From assembly GCA_937862675.1 (NCBI GenBank), contig CALMEC010000445.1, positions 1 through 10,192 on the forward strand: DNA of 10,192 bases, in the 5' to 3' direction. The notes under the pieces are model-generated. The model ran no database searches and had not been told where the DNA came from. It saw only the letters and a program-made list of their open reading frames with translations. Every line of letters starts with the position of its first letter. Positions within the stretch are counted from its first letter, which is position 1. The stretch comes from an uncultured Actinomycetes bacterium (GTDB taxonomy: Bacteria; Actinomycetota; Thermoleophilia; Miltoncostaeales; Miltoncostaeaceae). The position numbers and the translations under genes are program-made. Shown here piece after piece: positions 1 through 5,155 of the stretch.

Positions 1-228
1 GTCGGCGGCGTGGTCGGCGGCGGGGTCGGCGGCGGGGTCGGCGGCGCAGTCGGCGGCGGGGTCGGCGGCGTGGTCGGCGGCGCGGTCGGCGGCGTGGTCG
101 GCGGCGTGGTCGGCGGCGGGGTCGGCGGCGCAGTCGGCGGCGTGGTCGGCGGCGTGGTCGGCGGCGTGGTCGGCGGCGCGGTCGGCGGCGTGGTCGGCGG
201 CGCGGTCGGCGGCGGGGTCGGCGGCGTC
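1..228. repeat. 12-bp tandem repeat, 19 units
   Basis: Nineteen back-to-back units of the form GTCGGCGGCGNN. The first ten bases are invariant. Only the last two change: TG, GG, CG or CA, with TC in the final unit. The array runs off the left edge, so the true copy number is unknown. There are no spacers and the period is a multiple of three, so this is a coding minisatellite rather than a CRISPR array. Such an array can expand or contract by slippage and would break short-read assembly, which may be why the window begins here. Confidence 0.97.
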
Positions 229-337
229 TGAGGCACTCGATCCCACCCGTCGAGGGCTCCAGCGCTCCGCGCTTGCGCTCCTCGACCGGATGATCGAGTG
301 CCAGCCCGCTGACCTGGCGACGACGCCGGCGCAGTGA
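2..337 (+). CDS. Ser-Ala-Ala-x tetrapeptide-repeat protein, C-terminal part
   Basis: This frame is open from the left edge to the TGA at 335-337. The repeats read S-A-A-x, where x is W, G, Q or R. A non-repetitive tail of about 35 residues follows, containing LQRSALALLDRMIE and ending in TPAQ. Of the three forward frames I prefer this one because it alone continues into an ordinary, G/C-ending tail. The rival forward frame (V-G-G-x) stops as soon as the repeat ends, at 229-231. Alanine-rich S-A-A-W/R-type repeats occur in phage and bacterial proteins of unknown function; they probably form a long helix or helical solenoid. The start lies outside the window. A reverse-strand Pro/Thr-rich frame is also open here and is the main alternative. 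The function is unknown. The gene is on the same strand as everything else and ends 76 bases before the next one. Confidence 0.62.
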   Translation, partial: SAAWSAAGSAAGSAAQSAAGSAAWSAARSAAWSAAWSAAGSAAQSAAWSAAWSAAWSAARSAAWSAARSAAGSAASEALDPTRRGLQRSALALLDRMIECQPADLATTPAQ

Positions 338-353
338 CCACCACCCCGAAGGC

Positions 354-385
354 GGCCCCGGCGCGCGTTGCAGGCGCCCGGGGCC
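354..385 (+). terminator. GC-rich hairpin, possible terminator
   Basis: GGCCCCGG at 354-361 pairs with CCGGGGCC at 378-385. CGC at 362-364 pairs with GCG at 374-376 across a one-base bulge. The loop is nine bases. It sits in the only gap between the repeat protein and the next gene, but no T-run follows, so intrinsic termination is uncertain. It could also be a processing site or an attenuator in front of the chain starting at 414. Confidence 0.4.
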
Positions 386-413
386 CGGAAACGCCCTACC
401 TGGAGGACGTCTC

Positions 414-974
414 GTGACGCACCCTACCCCCACCATCGGCGTCGCGGCGATCGCCGCGGCCGCCCTCATCGTCCCCGCGGTGGCGCAGGCGCACACCGCC
501 ACCGTCGCCTGCAACCCCGCCACCGGCGGCATCGTCGTCACCCCCGACTACCAGCAGCTCAACCCCACCTGGACGGTCACCGCCGGCCGGGTGGAGGTCA
601 CCTGGTCCGACGGGTACCGGCGATTCCTCGACCTCCCCGGCCCCTGCGAGGCGCCCGCCCCGTCCCCCGCCCCGGCACCGGCACCGGCACCGGCGCCGCC
701 GGGTGAGGCGACCCCGCCGCCGCCGGCGGCGGTGACGTGCGCGGACCTCCTGGCCGCCTACCCGAAGGCCGGTCGTGGCCGCCGCGCCGCCTGGGGGTGC
801 CCCGCCACCCCCATCACCAAGCCCCCCGCCCCGCGGCCGCGTCCGCGCCCCCGTGTCGTGACGTGCGCGTTCGTCGTCGCCCACTACAGCGGCGCCGCCC
901 GCACCCGGATGGTCACCCGGTACGGGCTCCCGGCGACGTGCGGCCGGCCGTTCAACCCGCCCGTCGCAGGGTGA
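414..974 (+). CDS. Predicted secreted protein with two Cys-bracketed repeats
   Basis: The protein has 186 residues. It starts at GTG 414, seven bases after a clear GGAGG at 402-406. Residues 1-26 look like a Sec signal peptide: hydrophobic Ala/Ile/Val stretch 8-24 and an A-Q-A cleavage site. Residues 27-78 are a small, probably beta-rich domain bounded by Cys33 and Cys78, which could form a disulfide. A Pro-Ala linker follows (about 80-106). Then come two related segments, each starting V-T-C-A and containing A-x-Y and R-x-R: 107-132 (Cys109, Cys129) and 149-176 (Cys151, Cys176). A Pro-Arg stretch (137-147) separates them. I do not recognise the family. An exported, disulfide-bonded, proline-linked protein would act outside the membrane or in the cell wall. 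It heads the chain of overlapping genes and is coupled to the predicted exported metallopeptidase that follows. Confidence 0.8.
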   Translation: MTHPTPTIGVAAIAAAALIVPAVAQAHTATVACNPATGGIVVTPDYQQLNPTWTVTAGRVEVTWSDGYRRFLDLPGPCEAPAPSPAPAPAPAPAPPGEATPPPPAAVTCADLLAAYPKAGRGRRAAWGCPATPITKPPAPRPRPRPRVVTCAFVVAHYSGAARTRMVTRYGLPATCGRPFNPPVAG

Positions 975-1606
975 CGGCGGTGCGGTTGTTCCGCGGCGTC
1001 GCGTGGGCCCTCGCCATCGAAGCCGCCATCGCCGTCGCCGTGATCGCCGCATGCACCGCATCCGCCCACGCCGCGACCGCCCAGGCGGAGTCCGACCGGA
1101 TCGCCAGCTGGATGGCCCACGAACTCCGTGCGGACGTACCGGCCCGAACCCTCGTCGCCGCCCGCCACCACCAGCTCGACCGGATGTGCGGCGCCGCCAC
1201 CGACTGGGCCGCCTACGCCTGCGAAGCCGACCCCACCGTCATCCGGATCCGCCCGTGGATGGTCGGCGCCCTCGAACGCCGATCCTGCCTCGCCCTCCGC
1301 TACCTCCTCCACGAACACGCCCACAGCAGCCGCGACTACGACGACATCCCCCTCGCCGAAGGCATCGCCGAAGCCGTCGCCCACGACCTGTACCCGAAGG
1401 CCGCCCGCGACCTCCAATGCCGCGACCGGGCTGCGTTCGGTGACCTCATCCTCTACAGCCAGGAGGCGGAGGGGGTGTGGACCACCAGCGTCGTCGCATC
1501 CGGCTCGAGGAACCGTGACGCACGGGCCGCCCGGGAGTGGGTCAGGAAGCTGTGGGCGGCGGACACCGCGACACGCCACCAGATGATCAGGGCGGCCGCA
1601 CGGTGA
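971..1606 (+). CDS. Predicted exported zinc metallopeptidase-like protein (HExxH), possible lipoprotein
   Basis: The protein has 211 residues from GTG 971, whose bases overlap the previous stop (GTGA). GTG 980 is an alternative start with AGGG upstream. The N-terminus has Arg5/Arg8, a hydrophobic segment (about 10-27) and I-A-A-C at 25-28, which fits a lipobox. If not lipidated, it could be cleaved after A-H-A (34) or A-Q-A (39). Residues 114-118 read HEHAH, matching the HExxH zinc-binding motif of metallopeptidases. Downstream, A-E-G-I-A-E (129-134) offers glutamates suited as the third zinc ligand, as in gluzincins. The hydrophobic residues just before HEHAH (L-R-Y-L-L) are typical of the active-site helix. 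Cysteines at 73, 84, 106 and 150 could form disulfides outside the cell. The family is not assigned and the substrate is unknown; roles in wall remodelling, lysis or surface alteration are guesses. The protease reading rests on the motif and context only. Confidence 0.75.
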   Translation: MTAVRLFRGVAWALAIEAAIAVAVIAACTASAHAATAQAESDRIASWMAHELRADVPARTLVAARHHQLDRMCGAATDWAAYACEADPTVIRIRPWMVGALERRSCLALRYLLHEHAHSSRDYDDIPLAEGIAEAVAHDLYPKAARDLQCRDRAAFGDLILYSQEAEGVWTTSVVASGSRNRDARAAREWVRKLWAADTATRHQMIRAAAR

Positions 1607-1782
1607 CGTGCCCGCCGTCCCCCATGAACCTGTACCGCACCGGGGAAAGCGTCCAAGCCAACCTGTACGCCGGCAGCCACTACCAAGGGCACCGAGCCCG
1701 CCGGGCACGCGGCAGACGCGCCCGCATCGCCTACCAAGCCGCCCTCACACGCAGGTGGGCGAGGGAAAGGCGGCAGGGGTGA
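1603..1782 (+). CDS. Small basic protein, unknown function
   Basis: This reads 59 residues from GTG 1603, which shares GTGA with the previous stop, or 52 residues from ATG 1624. I chose GTG because every neighbour uses the same overlap and because AGGG lies about ten bases upstream, whereas nothing resembling a ribosome binding site precedes the ATG. The C-terminal half is very arginine-rich (RARRARGRRARIAYQ and RRWARERRQG), which suggests nucleic-acid binding or an extended structure. No cysteines form a zinc site and there is no membrane segment. It overlaps the zinc-ribbon gene that follows. I recognise no family. Confidence 0.6.
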   Translation: MTCPPSPMNLYRTGESVQANLYAGSHYQGHRARRARGRRARIAYQAALTRRWARERRQG

Positions 1783-2087
1783 AACGCCGATGCCGCGGCT
1801 GCCAAGCGTACCTCCGCACCACCAACCCCGACATCTACTGCGACCCCTGCCAAACCGCCATCCGCCACCAGGCACCCGCACCACGCAAACAGCCGATGAC
1901 CACCCTCATCCTCGAAGCCCTCACCACCCCCGCCACCGCCCCCGAACTCGTCCGGCGCACCAACCTCACCCCTCAACAGGTGAAAGCCACCATCAACCAC
2001 CTCCAACGCGACCGGAGGATCATCAGCGACGGCGCCCGCGGCGGATCCCACCCCGTCTGCATCTACCAGCGGGCGGACACGGCGTGA
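1779..2087 (+). CDS. Zinc-ribbon plus winged-helix DNA-binding protein
   Basis: The protein has 102 residues from GTG 1779 (GTGA overlap with the previous stop). GGGAAAGG at 1763-1770 is the likely ribosome binding site. Residues 5-24 hold four cysteines as C-x2-C-x12-C-x2-C, a small zinc ribbon. From about residue 40 to the end lies a winged-helix-like domain. It has a helix ending L-E-A-L, a turn at T-P-A-T-A-P-E-L, a recognition-type helix T-P-Q-Q-V-K-A-T-I-N-H-L, and a wing from R-I-I-S-D to C-I-Y-Q. The design fits a phage transcriptional regulator or a replication/recombination accessory protein. The partner and operator are unknown. It precedes another winged-helix-like protein and the replication-initiator-like gene. 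Confidence 0.75.
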   Translation: MKRRCRGCQAYLRTTNPDIYCDPCQTAIRHQAPAPRKQPMTTLILEALTTPATAPELVRRTNLTPQQVKATINHLQRDRRIISDGARGGSHPVCIYQRADTA

Positions 2088-2317
2088 CCCCCGCAGACGA
2101 GCTCCGCGCCGACGTCCTCCACCGCCTCAACCAGTTGGGCCGCGGACACGCACACCGCGTCAGCGTCATCGCCCGCACCGGGGAACCACGCCCCGACGCC
2201 GCCGTCTGGAAGACGCTCGACGACCTATGGGTGGACGGCGCCGTAGACCACCTGGGGGGCGACCGGTACCGGCTGCCCATGCTGGCGCAGGAACAGCTGC
2301 AGTGGGAGGCCGGCTGA
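2084..2317 (+). CDS. Small winged-helix-like protein
   Basis: The protein has 77 residues from GTG 2084, overlapping the previous stop as GTGA. The pattern is three helices and a hairpin: A-D-V-L-H-R-L-N-Q-L, then V-S-V-I-A-R, then A-A-V-W-K-T-L-D-D-L-W-V-D-G-A-V, then G-G-D-R-Y-R-L-P as a wing. This matches a minimal winged-helix DNA-binding fold. It carries no catalytic or metal-binding residues. It joins the replication-initiator-like gene by a TGATG overlap, so the two products are probably made together. I cannot name a family; it could be a loader or regulator for the replication protein. Confidence 0.62.
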   Translation: MTPADELRADVLHRLNQLGRGHAHRVSVIARTGEPRPDAAVWKTLDDLWVDGAVDHLGGDRYRLPMLAQEQLQWEAG

Positions 2318-3024
2318 TGGCTGAACGCCGGATGCTCCACCGTGCCGCCAGCACCAGCCCCGACCTCACCTGGCTCCGGACGAAACACGGCCCCGACGCC
2401 GCCCTCTTCGCCATCCTCCTCATCCCCTACTACGACCGTTGGGGATGCGTCGCAGCAGACCCCGGCCGCCTCCGCACCCTCGTCGTCCCCGCCTACGGCG
2501 ACATCACCACCACCGACGTCAAACGGTGGACGGACGCGATGGTCCGCCGCGGAATGCTCGAGCGGGTCACCTCACCCGACGGTGAGAAGGGCCTCCGCAA
2601 CCCCTCATTCCACGACCACCAGGCCGGCGTCCAATGGGAACGGGAAGCCGTCTCACCGTGGGAACCGAAGGGCGTCACAGACCAGTGGCGACGCAAGCCA
2701 CGCAAGACGAACGCCGAAACAGCCCGCACCGCAGCCGCCAAACAGAAAGGTGCCCGTAAGCAGGGTGGTCACAGACCAGTCTCAGACCAGTCTAAGAGTG
2801 GTCTAGTCGAAGGGAAAGGAAGTAAGACCTTTCCCCCCTTACCCCCCACGGGCGACCCGGCGGAGACGGAGACGCCCCCCGAAGGTGGCCATCACCGGCT
2901 CGCTCCGCGGCCGGATGACCACCACGACACCGCCACACCCAACGGCAACGGCCACCGCCACAACGACGACCTCGCCACAGCCGCCGACGTCCTCCAAGCC
3001 ATGCTCGAAAGGCAGGACGCATGA
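2317..3024 (+). CDS. Phage replication initiator / replisome-organizer-like protein
   Basis: The protein has 235 residues from ATG 2317 (TGATG overlap), with GGGAGG at 2304-2309 as ribosome binding site. The N-terminal 107 residues look like the winged-helix domain of phage replisome organizers (DnaD/lambda-O-like). It starts with D-L-T-W-L, then A-L-F-A-I-L-L-I-P-Y-Y-D-R-W-G, then a helix ending D-A-M-V-R-R-G-M-L-E-R-V, and closes with N-P-S-F-H-D-H-Q, close to the typical closing N-F-x-x-H-Q. Residues about 108-205 are a charged, low-complexity linker rich in Lys, Arg, Gln, Pro and His. A short C-terminal helix (A-A-D-V-L-Q-A-M-L-E-R) could contact a helicase or loader. Repeats inside the linker's DNA suggest that it also holds the origin (see 2674-2838). 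No helicase gene lies next to it in this window. The role is inferred from motif order and architecture, not from a search. Confidence 0.66.
   Translation: MAERRMLHRAASTSPDLTWLRTKHGPDAALFAILLIPYYDRWGCVAADPGRLRTLVVPAYGDITTTDVKRWTDAMVRRGMLERVTSPDGEKGLRNPSFHDHQAGVQWEREAVSPWEPKGVTDQWRRKPRKTNAETARTAAAKQKGARKQGGHRPVSDQSKSGLVEGKGSKTFPPLPPTGDPAETETPPEGGHHRLAPRPDDHHDTATPNGNGHRHNDDLATAADVLQAMLERQDA
2674..2838 (+). other. Candidate replication origin: iterons plus hairpin inside the initiator gene
   Basis: A 13-base sequence, GTCACAGACCAGT, occurs at 2674-2686 and again at 2768-2780. A third copy of the core CAGACCAGTCT follows at 2783-2793, and an inverted core TGGTCT lies at 2799-2804. Immediately after comes a perfect 8-base inverted repeat, GGGAAAGG (2812-2819) and CCTTTCCC (2828-2835), around the A-rich loop AAGTAAGA. 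The stretch 2790-2832 is clearly less GC-rich than its surroundings. The two 13-base copies lie in different reading frames of the host gene (V-T-D-Q versus H-R-P-V), so protein constraint does not explain them. Iterons followed by a weaker-paired segment within the initiator gene is the lambda ori arrangement. The evidence is pattern only. Confidence 0.45.
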
Positions 3025-3365
3025 CCACCACCATCCGCAGCGGCTACCGCGGCCGCACCGAATACGAACGCCTCCGCATCGACGAAGCCGCCCTCCTCGA
3101 CGCCATCGCCGCATTCGACAGCCCCCACTGGCAGGACACCGCATCCCAAACGGAACTGCAGGAACAGGTGGACCGCATCCGCCTCCGCCTCCCCGACCAC
3201 GGCACCCGCATCGACGAACGCATCGCCGCCGGCATCCGCTACGTCCAAGCCGCCCCCGACCCCCGCGACCCACCCGACACCATCCGCTACGTCGTCATCC
3301 ACCCCAACGGCCACCGCATCCCCGAGCACGCCCGCACCGTCGAAGACCAGGCGGCCGGCCGTTGA
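3021..3365 (+). CDS. Hypothetical phage protein (114 aa)
   Basis: It starts at ATG 3021, overlapping the initiator stop as ATGA, with AGGCAGGA a few bases upstream. The N-terminal half is helical and charged: R-T-E-Y-E-R-L-R-I-D-E-A-A-L-L-D-A-I-A-A-F, then S-Q-T-E-L-Q-E-Q-V-D-R-I-R-L-R-L. This could be a helical hairpin or short coiled coil. The C-terminal part holds a probable beta segment (T-I-R-Y-V-V-I-H-P-N-G-H-R-I). There are no cysteines, membrane segments or catalytic motifs. I do not recognise a family. The position right behind the replication protein suggests an accessory early function. Confidence 0.75.
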   Translation: MTTTIRSGYRGRTEYERLRIDEAALLDAIAAFDSPHWQDTASQTELQEQVDRIRLRLPDHGTRIDERIAAGIRYVQAAPDPRDPPDTIRYVVIHPNGHRIPEHARTVEDQAAGR

Positions 3366-3562
3366 CGAACGAGTGGCATGACGACACGCCCCTCGCCCGC
3401 CAAACCCTCACCGACACCCAGTTCCTCACCTGGTTCATGCACCAACGCGGCTGCAGCCACCGCACCATCGCCGCCTACAGGCACGTCTCACCCAGCACAG
3501 TGCGAGACTGCCTCGACGCATGCCACCGGCTCATCGAGAAAGCGAAGAATGAGGCCGCATGA
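3362..3562 (+). CDS. Small helix-turn-helix protein, TTG start
   Basis: The protein has 66 residues. The only start consistent with its neighbours is TTG 3362, overlapping the previous stop as TTGA, with AGGCGG about seven bases upstream. The middle reads Q-F-L-T-W-F-M-H-Q-R-G-C-S-H-R-T-I-A-A-Y. It is followed by V-S-P-S-T-V-R-D-C-L-D-A-C-H-R-L-I, a helix-turn-helix close in shape to sigma-factor region 4 or LuxR-type DNA-binding helices. The tail is charged (E-K-A-K-N-E). It could act as a late-gene activator or small repressor; nothing in the sequence decides between these. No operator was identified. Confidence 0.68.
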   Translation: MTNEWHDDTPLARQTLTDTQFLTWFMHQRGCSHRTIAAYRHVSPSTVRDCLDACHRLIEKAKNEAA

Positions 3563-3897
3563 GCGAGACCGCCGAGCAACTGTTCAACGCCATCCGCCAA
3601 GCGCTCGAGATCTACGACCCGCCACGGGTCAAGCGAGTGCGGGTCACCGGCCTCGGCACCCCCGGCTGGGTGCACGAAGTCCCCATGCACCCAGACCACG
3701 CAGACCTCTACCTCACCCCCGCACAGCGCGCCGACCTCACAGCGGTATTCATGGATTCGGGGTGGCCGCGGGAGATCATCATGCACCCCGACGACTGGGC
3801 CAAGCTGCTCTCTCTCAGGCCGAAGCGCATGATCCCGGAACGCGAACCCGCCCAGCAGTCCATCATGGGAATCCCCGTGTGGGTGGACGCCGCGTGA
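3559..3897 (+). CDS. Hypothetical phage protein (112 aa)
   Basis: It starts at ATG 3559 (ATGA overlap). The N-terminus is helical (A-E-Q-L-F-N-A-I-R-Q-A-L-E-I-Y). The middle has acidic and histidine-containing segments (V-P-M-H-P-D-H-A-D-L-Y-L). The C-terminus reads W-P-R-E-I-I-M-H-P-D-D-W-A-K-L-L, then I-M-G-I-P-V-W-V-D. The arrangement 'decline to set a value by position, then M-G-I-P-V' recalls small phage proteins of unknown role found in early regions. I cannot name a family. It has no membrane segment and no cysteines. Confidence 0.74.
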   Translation: MSETAEQLFNAIRQALEIYDPPRVKRVRVTGLGTPGWVHEVPMHPDHADLYLTPAQRADLTAVFMDSGWPREIIMHPDDWAKLLSLRPKRMIPEREPAQQSIMGIPVWVDAA

Positions 3898-4103
3898 AAC
3901 TCCGCCCTGACCTCCTCGCCCAAGCCCAGAAAGCCGCAGCCGAAGCCCTCGGCCAAAGCGAACCCGGCCCCGCCATCCAGGTCAGCACAGATGTGAACGG
4001 CCGGCCACCCCGCATCCCCGCCGTCGGCCTCCACCCCGGCGCCATCGACGGCACCGTGCCGCACAGAAACCGGAAGTTGGAGAGATGGGAGAGGAGAACC
4101 TGA
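3894..4103 (+). CDS. Small hypothetical protein (69 aa)
   Basis: It starts at GTG 3894, overlapping the previous stop as GTGA. It ends with a TGA whose last base begins the ATG of the first HNH gene. The N-terminus is an amphipathic helix (L-R-P-D-L-L-A-Q-A-Q-K-A-A-A-E-A-L-G). A proline/glycine-rich middle follows, then a basic tail (H-R-N-R-K-L-E-R-W-E-R-R). No family is recognised. The reading frame is supported by its G/C-ending codons and by both overlap junctions. Confidence 0.62.
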   Translation: MKLRPDLLAQAQKAAAEALGQSEPGPAIQVSTDVNGRPPRIPAVGLHPGAIDGTVPHRNRKLERWERRT

Positions 4104-4582
4104 TGGCACGCGCCAAACACATCGCCTCACTCGCCGCCCGCATCGACGCCGACTACGCCCCACCAAAACCAGCCGGCCTCAAGCCACTCCCACCCACATG
4201 GAAGGACACCGACCCACCGTTCATGCGGAAGGTGTGGGAAGCAGAAGCAGACCCGGAGGAAATCGAACGCGAACGGCTACGGACCGCGGCAGCCATCACT
4301 AGGTGCGAGCGGAAACTCGACAACCAGCGGCGGCTACGAGCAAAGCACCGATGCGTACCCACCGAACACGTCACCCGAGACGAGATCATCGAGAGGGACG
4401 ACTCCACCTGCTACCTCTGCGGCAAGCGGTGCAAAGACAACGAGATCCACCTCGACCACATCACCCCCATCGCCCTGGGAGGACCGCACACCAAGGACAA
4501 CCTGGCCGTGGCATGCGCCCCATGCAACCACGCCAAGGGCGCACGCATGACCGACAAGAGGCCGAAGTCGCTGATGTCATGA
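4103..4582 (+). CDS. HNH endonuclease with helical N-terminal extension
   Basis: The protein has 159 residues from ATG 4103 (TGATG overlap), with GAGGAG at 4091-4096 as ribosome binding site. ATG 4085 lies in frame upstream but has a poorer site and would increase the overlap. The C-terminal third is a zinc-bound HNH nuclease. Its cysteines are C103-x2-C106 and C138-x2-C141. The catalytic core reads H-L-D-H (116-119) and I-T-P-I-A-L-G-G, followed by D-N-L (132-134) and C-N-H-A-K-G (141-146). Residues 1-50 are proline-rich, and about 50-90 form a charged helix. Phage HNH nucleases of this type are either free-standing homing enzymes or partners of the terminase. This one closes the early gene chain, and a 207-base gap separates it from a second HNH gene. 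Confidence 0.9.
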   Translation: MARAKHIASLAARIDADYAPPKPAGLKPLPPTWKDTDPPFMRKVWEAEADPEEIERERLRTAAAITRCERKLDNQRRLRAKHRCVPTEHVTRDEIIERDDSTCYLCGKRCKDNEIHLDHITPIALGGPHTKDNLAVACAPCNHAKGARMTDKRPKSLMS

Positions 4583-4789
4583 CATTCGTGTACCCTCCCG
4601 GGTATGCAGGTGGTGGGCTGCTGGCGTAGGCGAAGCCAGTGAAGCCGCCCGCGCACTCTGCGCCCTAGGTGTCTCCCGAGCCAGGCCACAAGCCTGGCCT
4701 TCCGCATTCTTGGCCCACCTCCATTCCACATTCCGGAAACTGGAAGGTCGGCGACCGGTGCCCGTCCGCACCCACCACGGGAGGACCGG
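4583..4789. other. Hairpin-dense non-coding gap
   Basis: This is the longest gap in the window. I see at least five small inverted repeats. TACCC/GGGTA lies at 4591-4604 and can be extended by wobble pairs to 4588-4607. CTGGC/GCCAG is at 4621-4639 and GCGCA/TGCGC at 4651-4663. GCCAGGC/GCCTGGC is at 4680-4698 and GGTC/GACC at 4746-4756. The only ORF of note is a 12-codon ATG frame at 4604-4642. There is no T-arm consensus, so this is not a tRNA. It may hold the early-operon terminator, a promoter for the packaging genes, a structured RNA, or part of a cos/packaging site. I found no convincing -35/-10 pair; ATGACA at 4579-4584 lacks a good partner. Confidence 0.6.
4680..4698 (+). terminator. 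Stem-loop, probable intrinsic terminator of the early chain
   Basis: A perfect 7-base stem, GCCAGGC (4680-4686) and GCCTGGC (4692-4698), encloses the 5-base loop CACAA. The sequence after it (CTTCCGCATTCTT) is pyrimidine-rich with scattered T residues rather than a solid T-run, as is usual in high-GC bacteria. It lies about 100 bases after the first HNH gene and 92 bases before the next start, so it plausibly separates the early and packaging transcripts. Confidence 0.6.
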
Positions 4790-5155
4790 GTGAGAGGACG
4801 GGCTCCCCGGTCCACCCGACCCCGATCCGCAGCAACCAAGCGGACCAGCACCTACGCATGGCGCAAACGCCGAGCCATGATCCTCGCCCGCGACCGCCGG
4901 CGCTGCCGCTACTGCGGAGCCAAGGCGACTGAAGTGGACCACATCATCCCCGTCACACGCGGCGGCACCGACCACCCCGACAACCTCGCCGCATCCTGCT
5001 GGGACTGCAACCACGGCGGCAACGTCGCCATCAAGCAGCGCCTCCTCGCAGAGCAAGGGGGGGGTGGCAAAGAATTTCGAGGTCCAGATCCGAAGCTACG
5101 CCGCGACCTTTCCCTCCCCGCTCCTGGATCGCCGCGGGTTTCGAGGGCGTGGTGA
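4790..5155 (+). CDS. HNH endonuclease upstream of the terminase genes
   Basis: The protein has 121 residues from GTG 4790, five bases after GGGAGG at 4779-4784. The first 38 residues are very basic (T-S-T-Y-A-W-R-K-R-R at 19-28) and should bind DNA. The HNH core follows: C39-x2-C42, E48-V-D-H51, then I-I-P-V-T-R-G-G, D64-N65-L, and C70-x2-C73-N74-H75. In HK97-like phages an HNH protein encoded next to the terminase genes takes part in cos cleavage during packaging; position and size fit that role here. The tail after residue 89 follows a run of eight G (5057-5064) and has weaker codon bias. The frame nevertheless ends exactly at the small terminase ATG and ends S-P-R-V-S-R-A-W, so I keep it. 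Confidence 0.88.
   Translation: MRGRAPRSTRPRSAATKRTSTYAWRKRRAMILARDRRRCRYCGAKATEVDHIIPVTRGGTDHPDNLAASCWDCNHGGNVAIKQRLLAEQGGGGKEFRGPDPKLRRDLSLPAPGSPRVSRAW

Noticed and set aside
1..228. CRISPR array
   Set aside because: Units are 12 bases, directly abutting, with no unique spacers, and the period keeps a reading frame.
10..231. Gly/Val-rich (V-G-G-x) ORF in the repeat
   Set aside because: It stops immediately after the repeat, while the neighbouring frame continues into a normal tail with phage-like codon use.
1..337. Reverse-strand Thr/Pro-repeat ORF (T-P-P-T)
   Set aside because: It is open but low in complexity throughout, has no convincing start, and all other genes are on the + strand. 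It is kept only as an alternative.
4579..4608. Promoter with ATGACA as -35 and TATGCA as -10
   Set aside because: The -10 matches only three positions and the sequence overlaps the end of the HNH gene and a hairpin; too weak to call.
4604..4700. tRNA in the hairpin-rich gap
   Set aside because: There is no T-arm GTTC-type consensus and no consistent acceptor stem or anticodon arm spacing.
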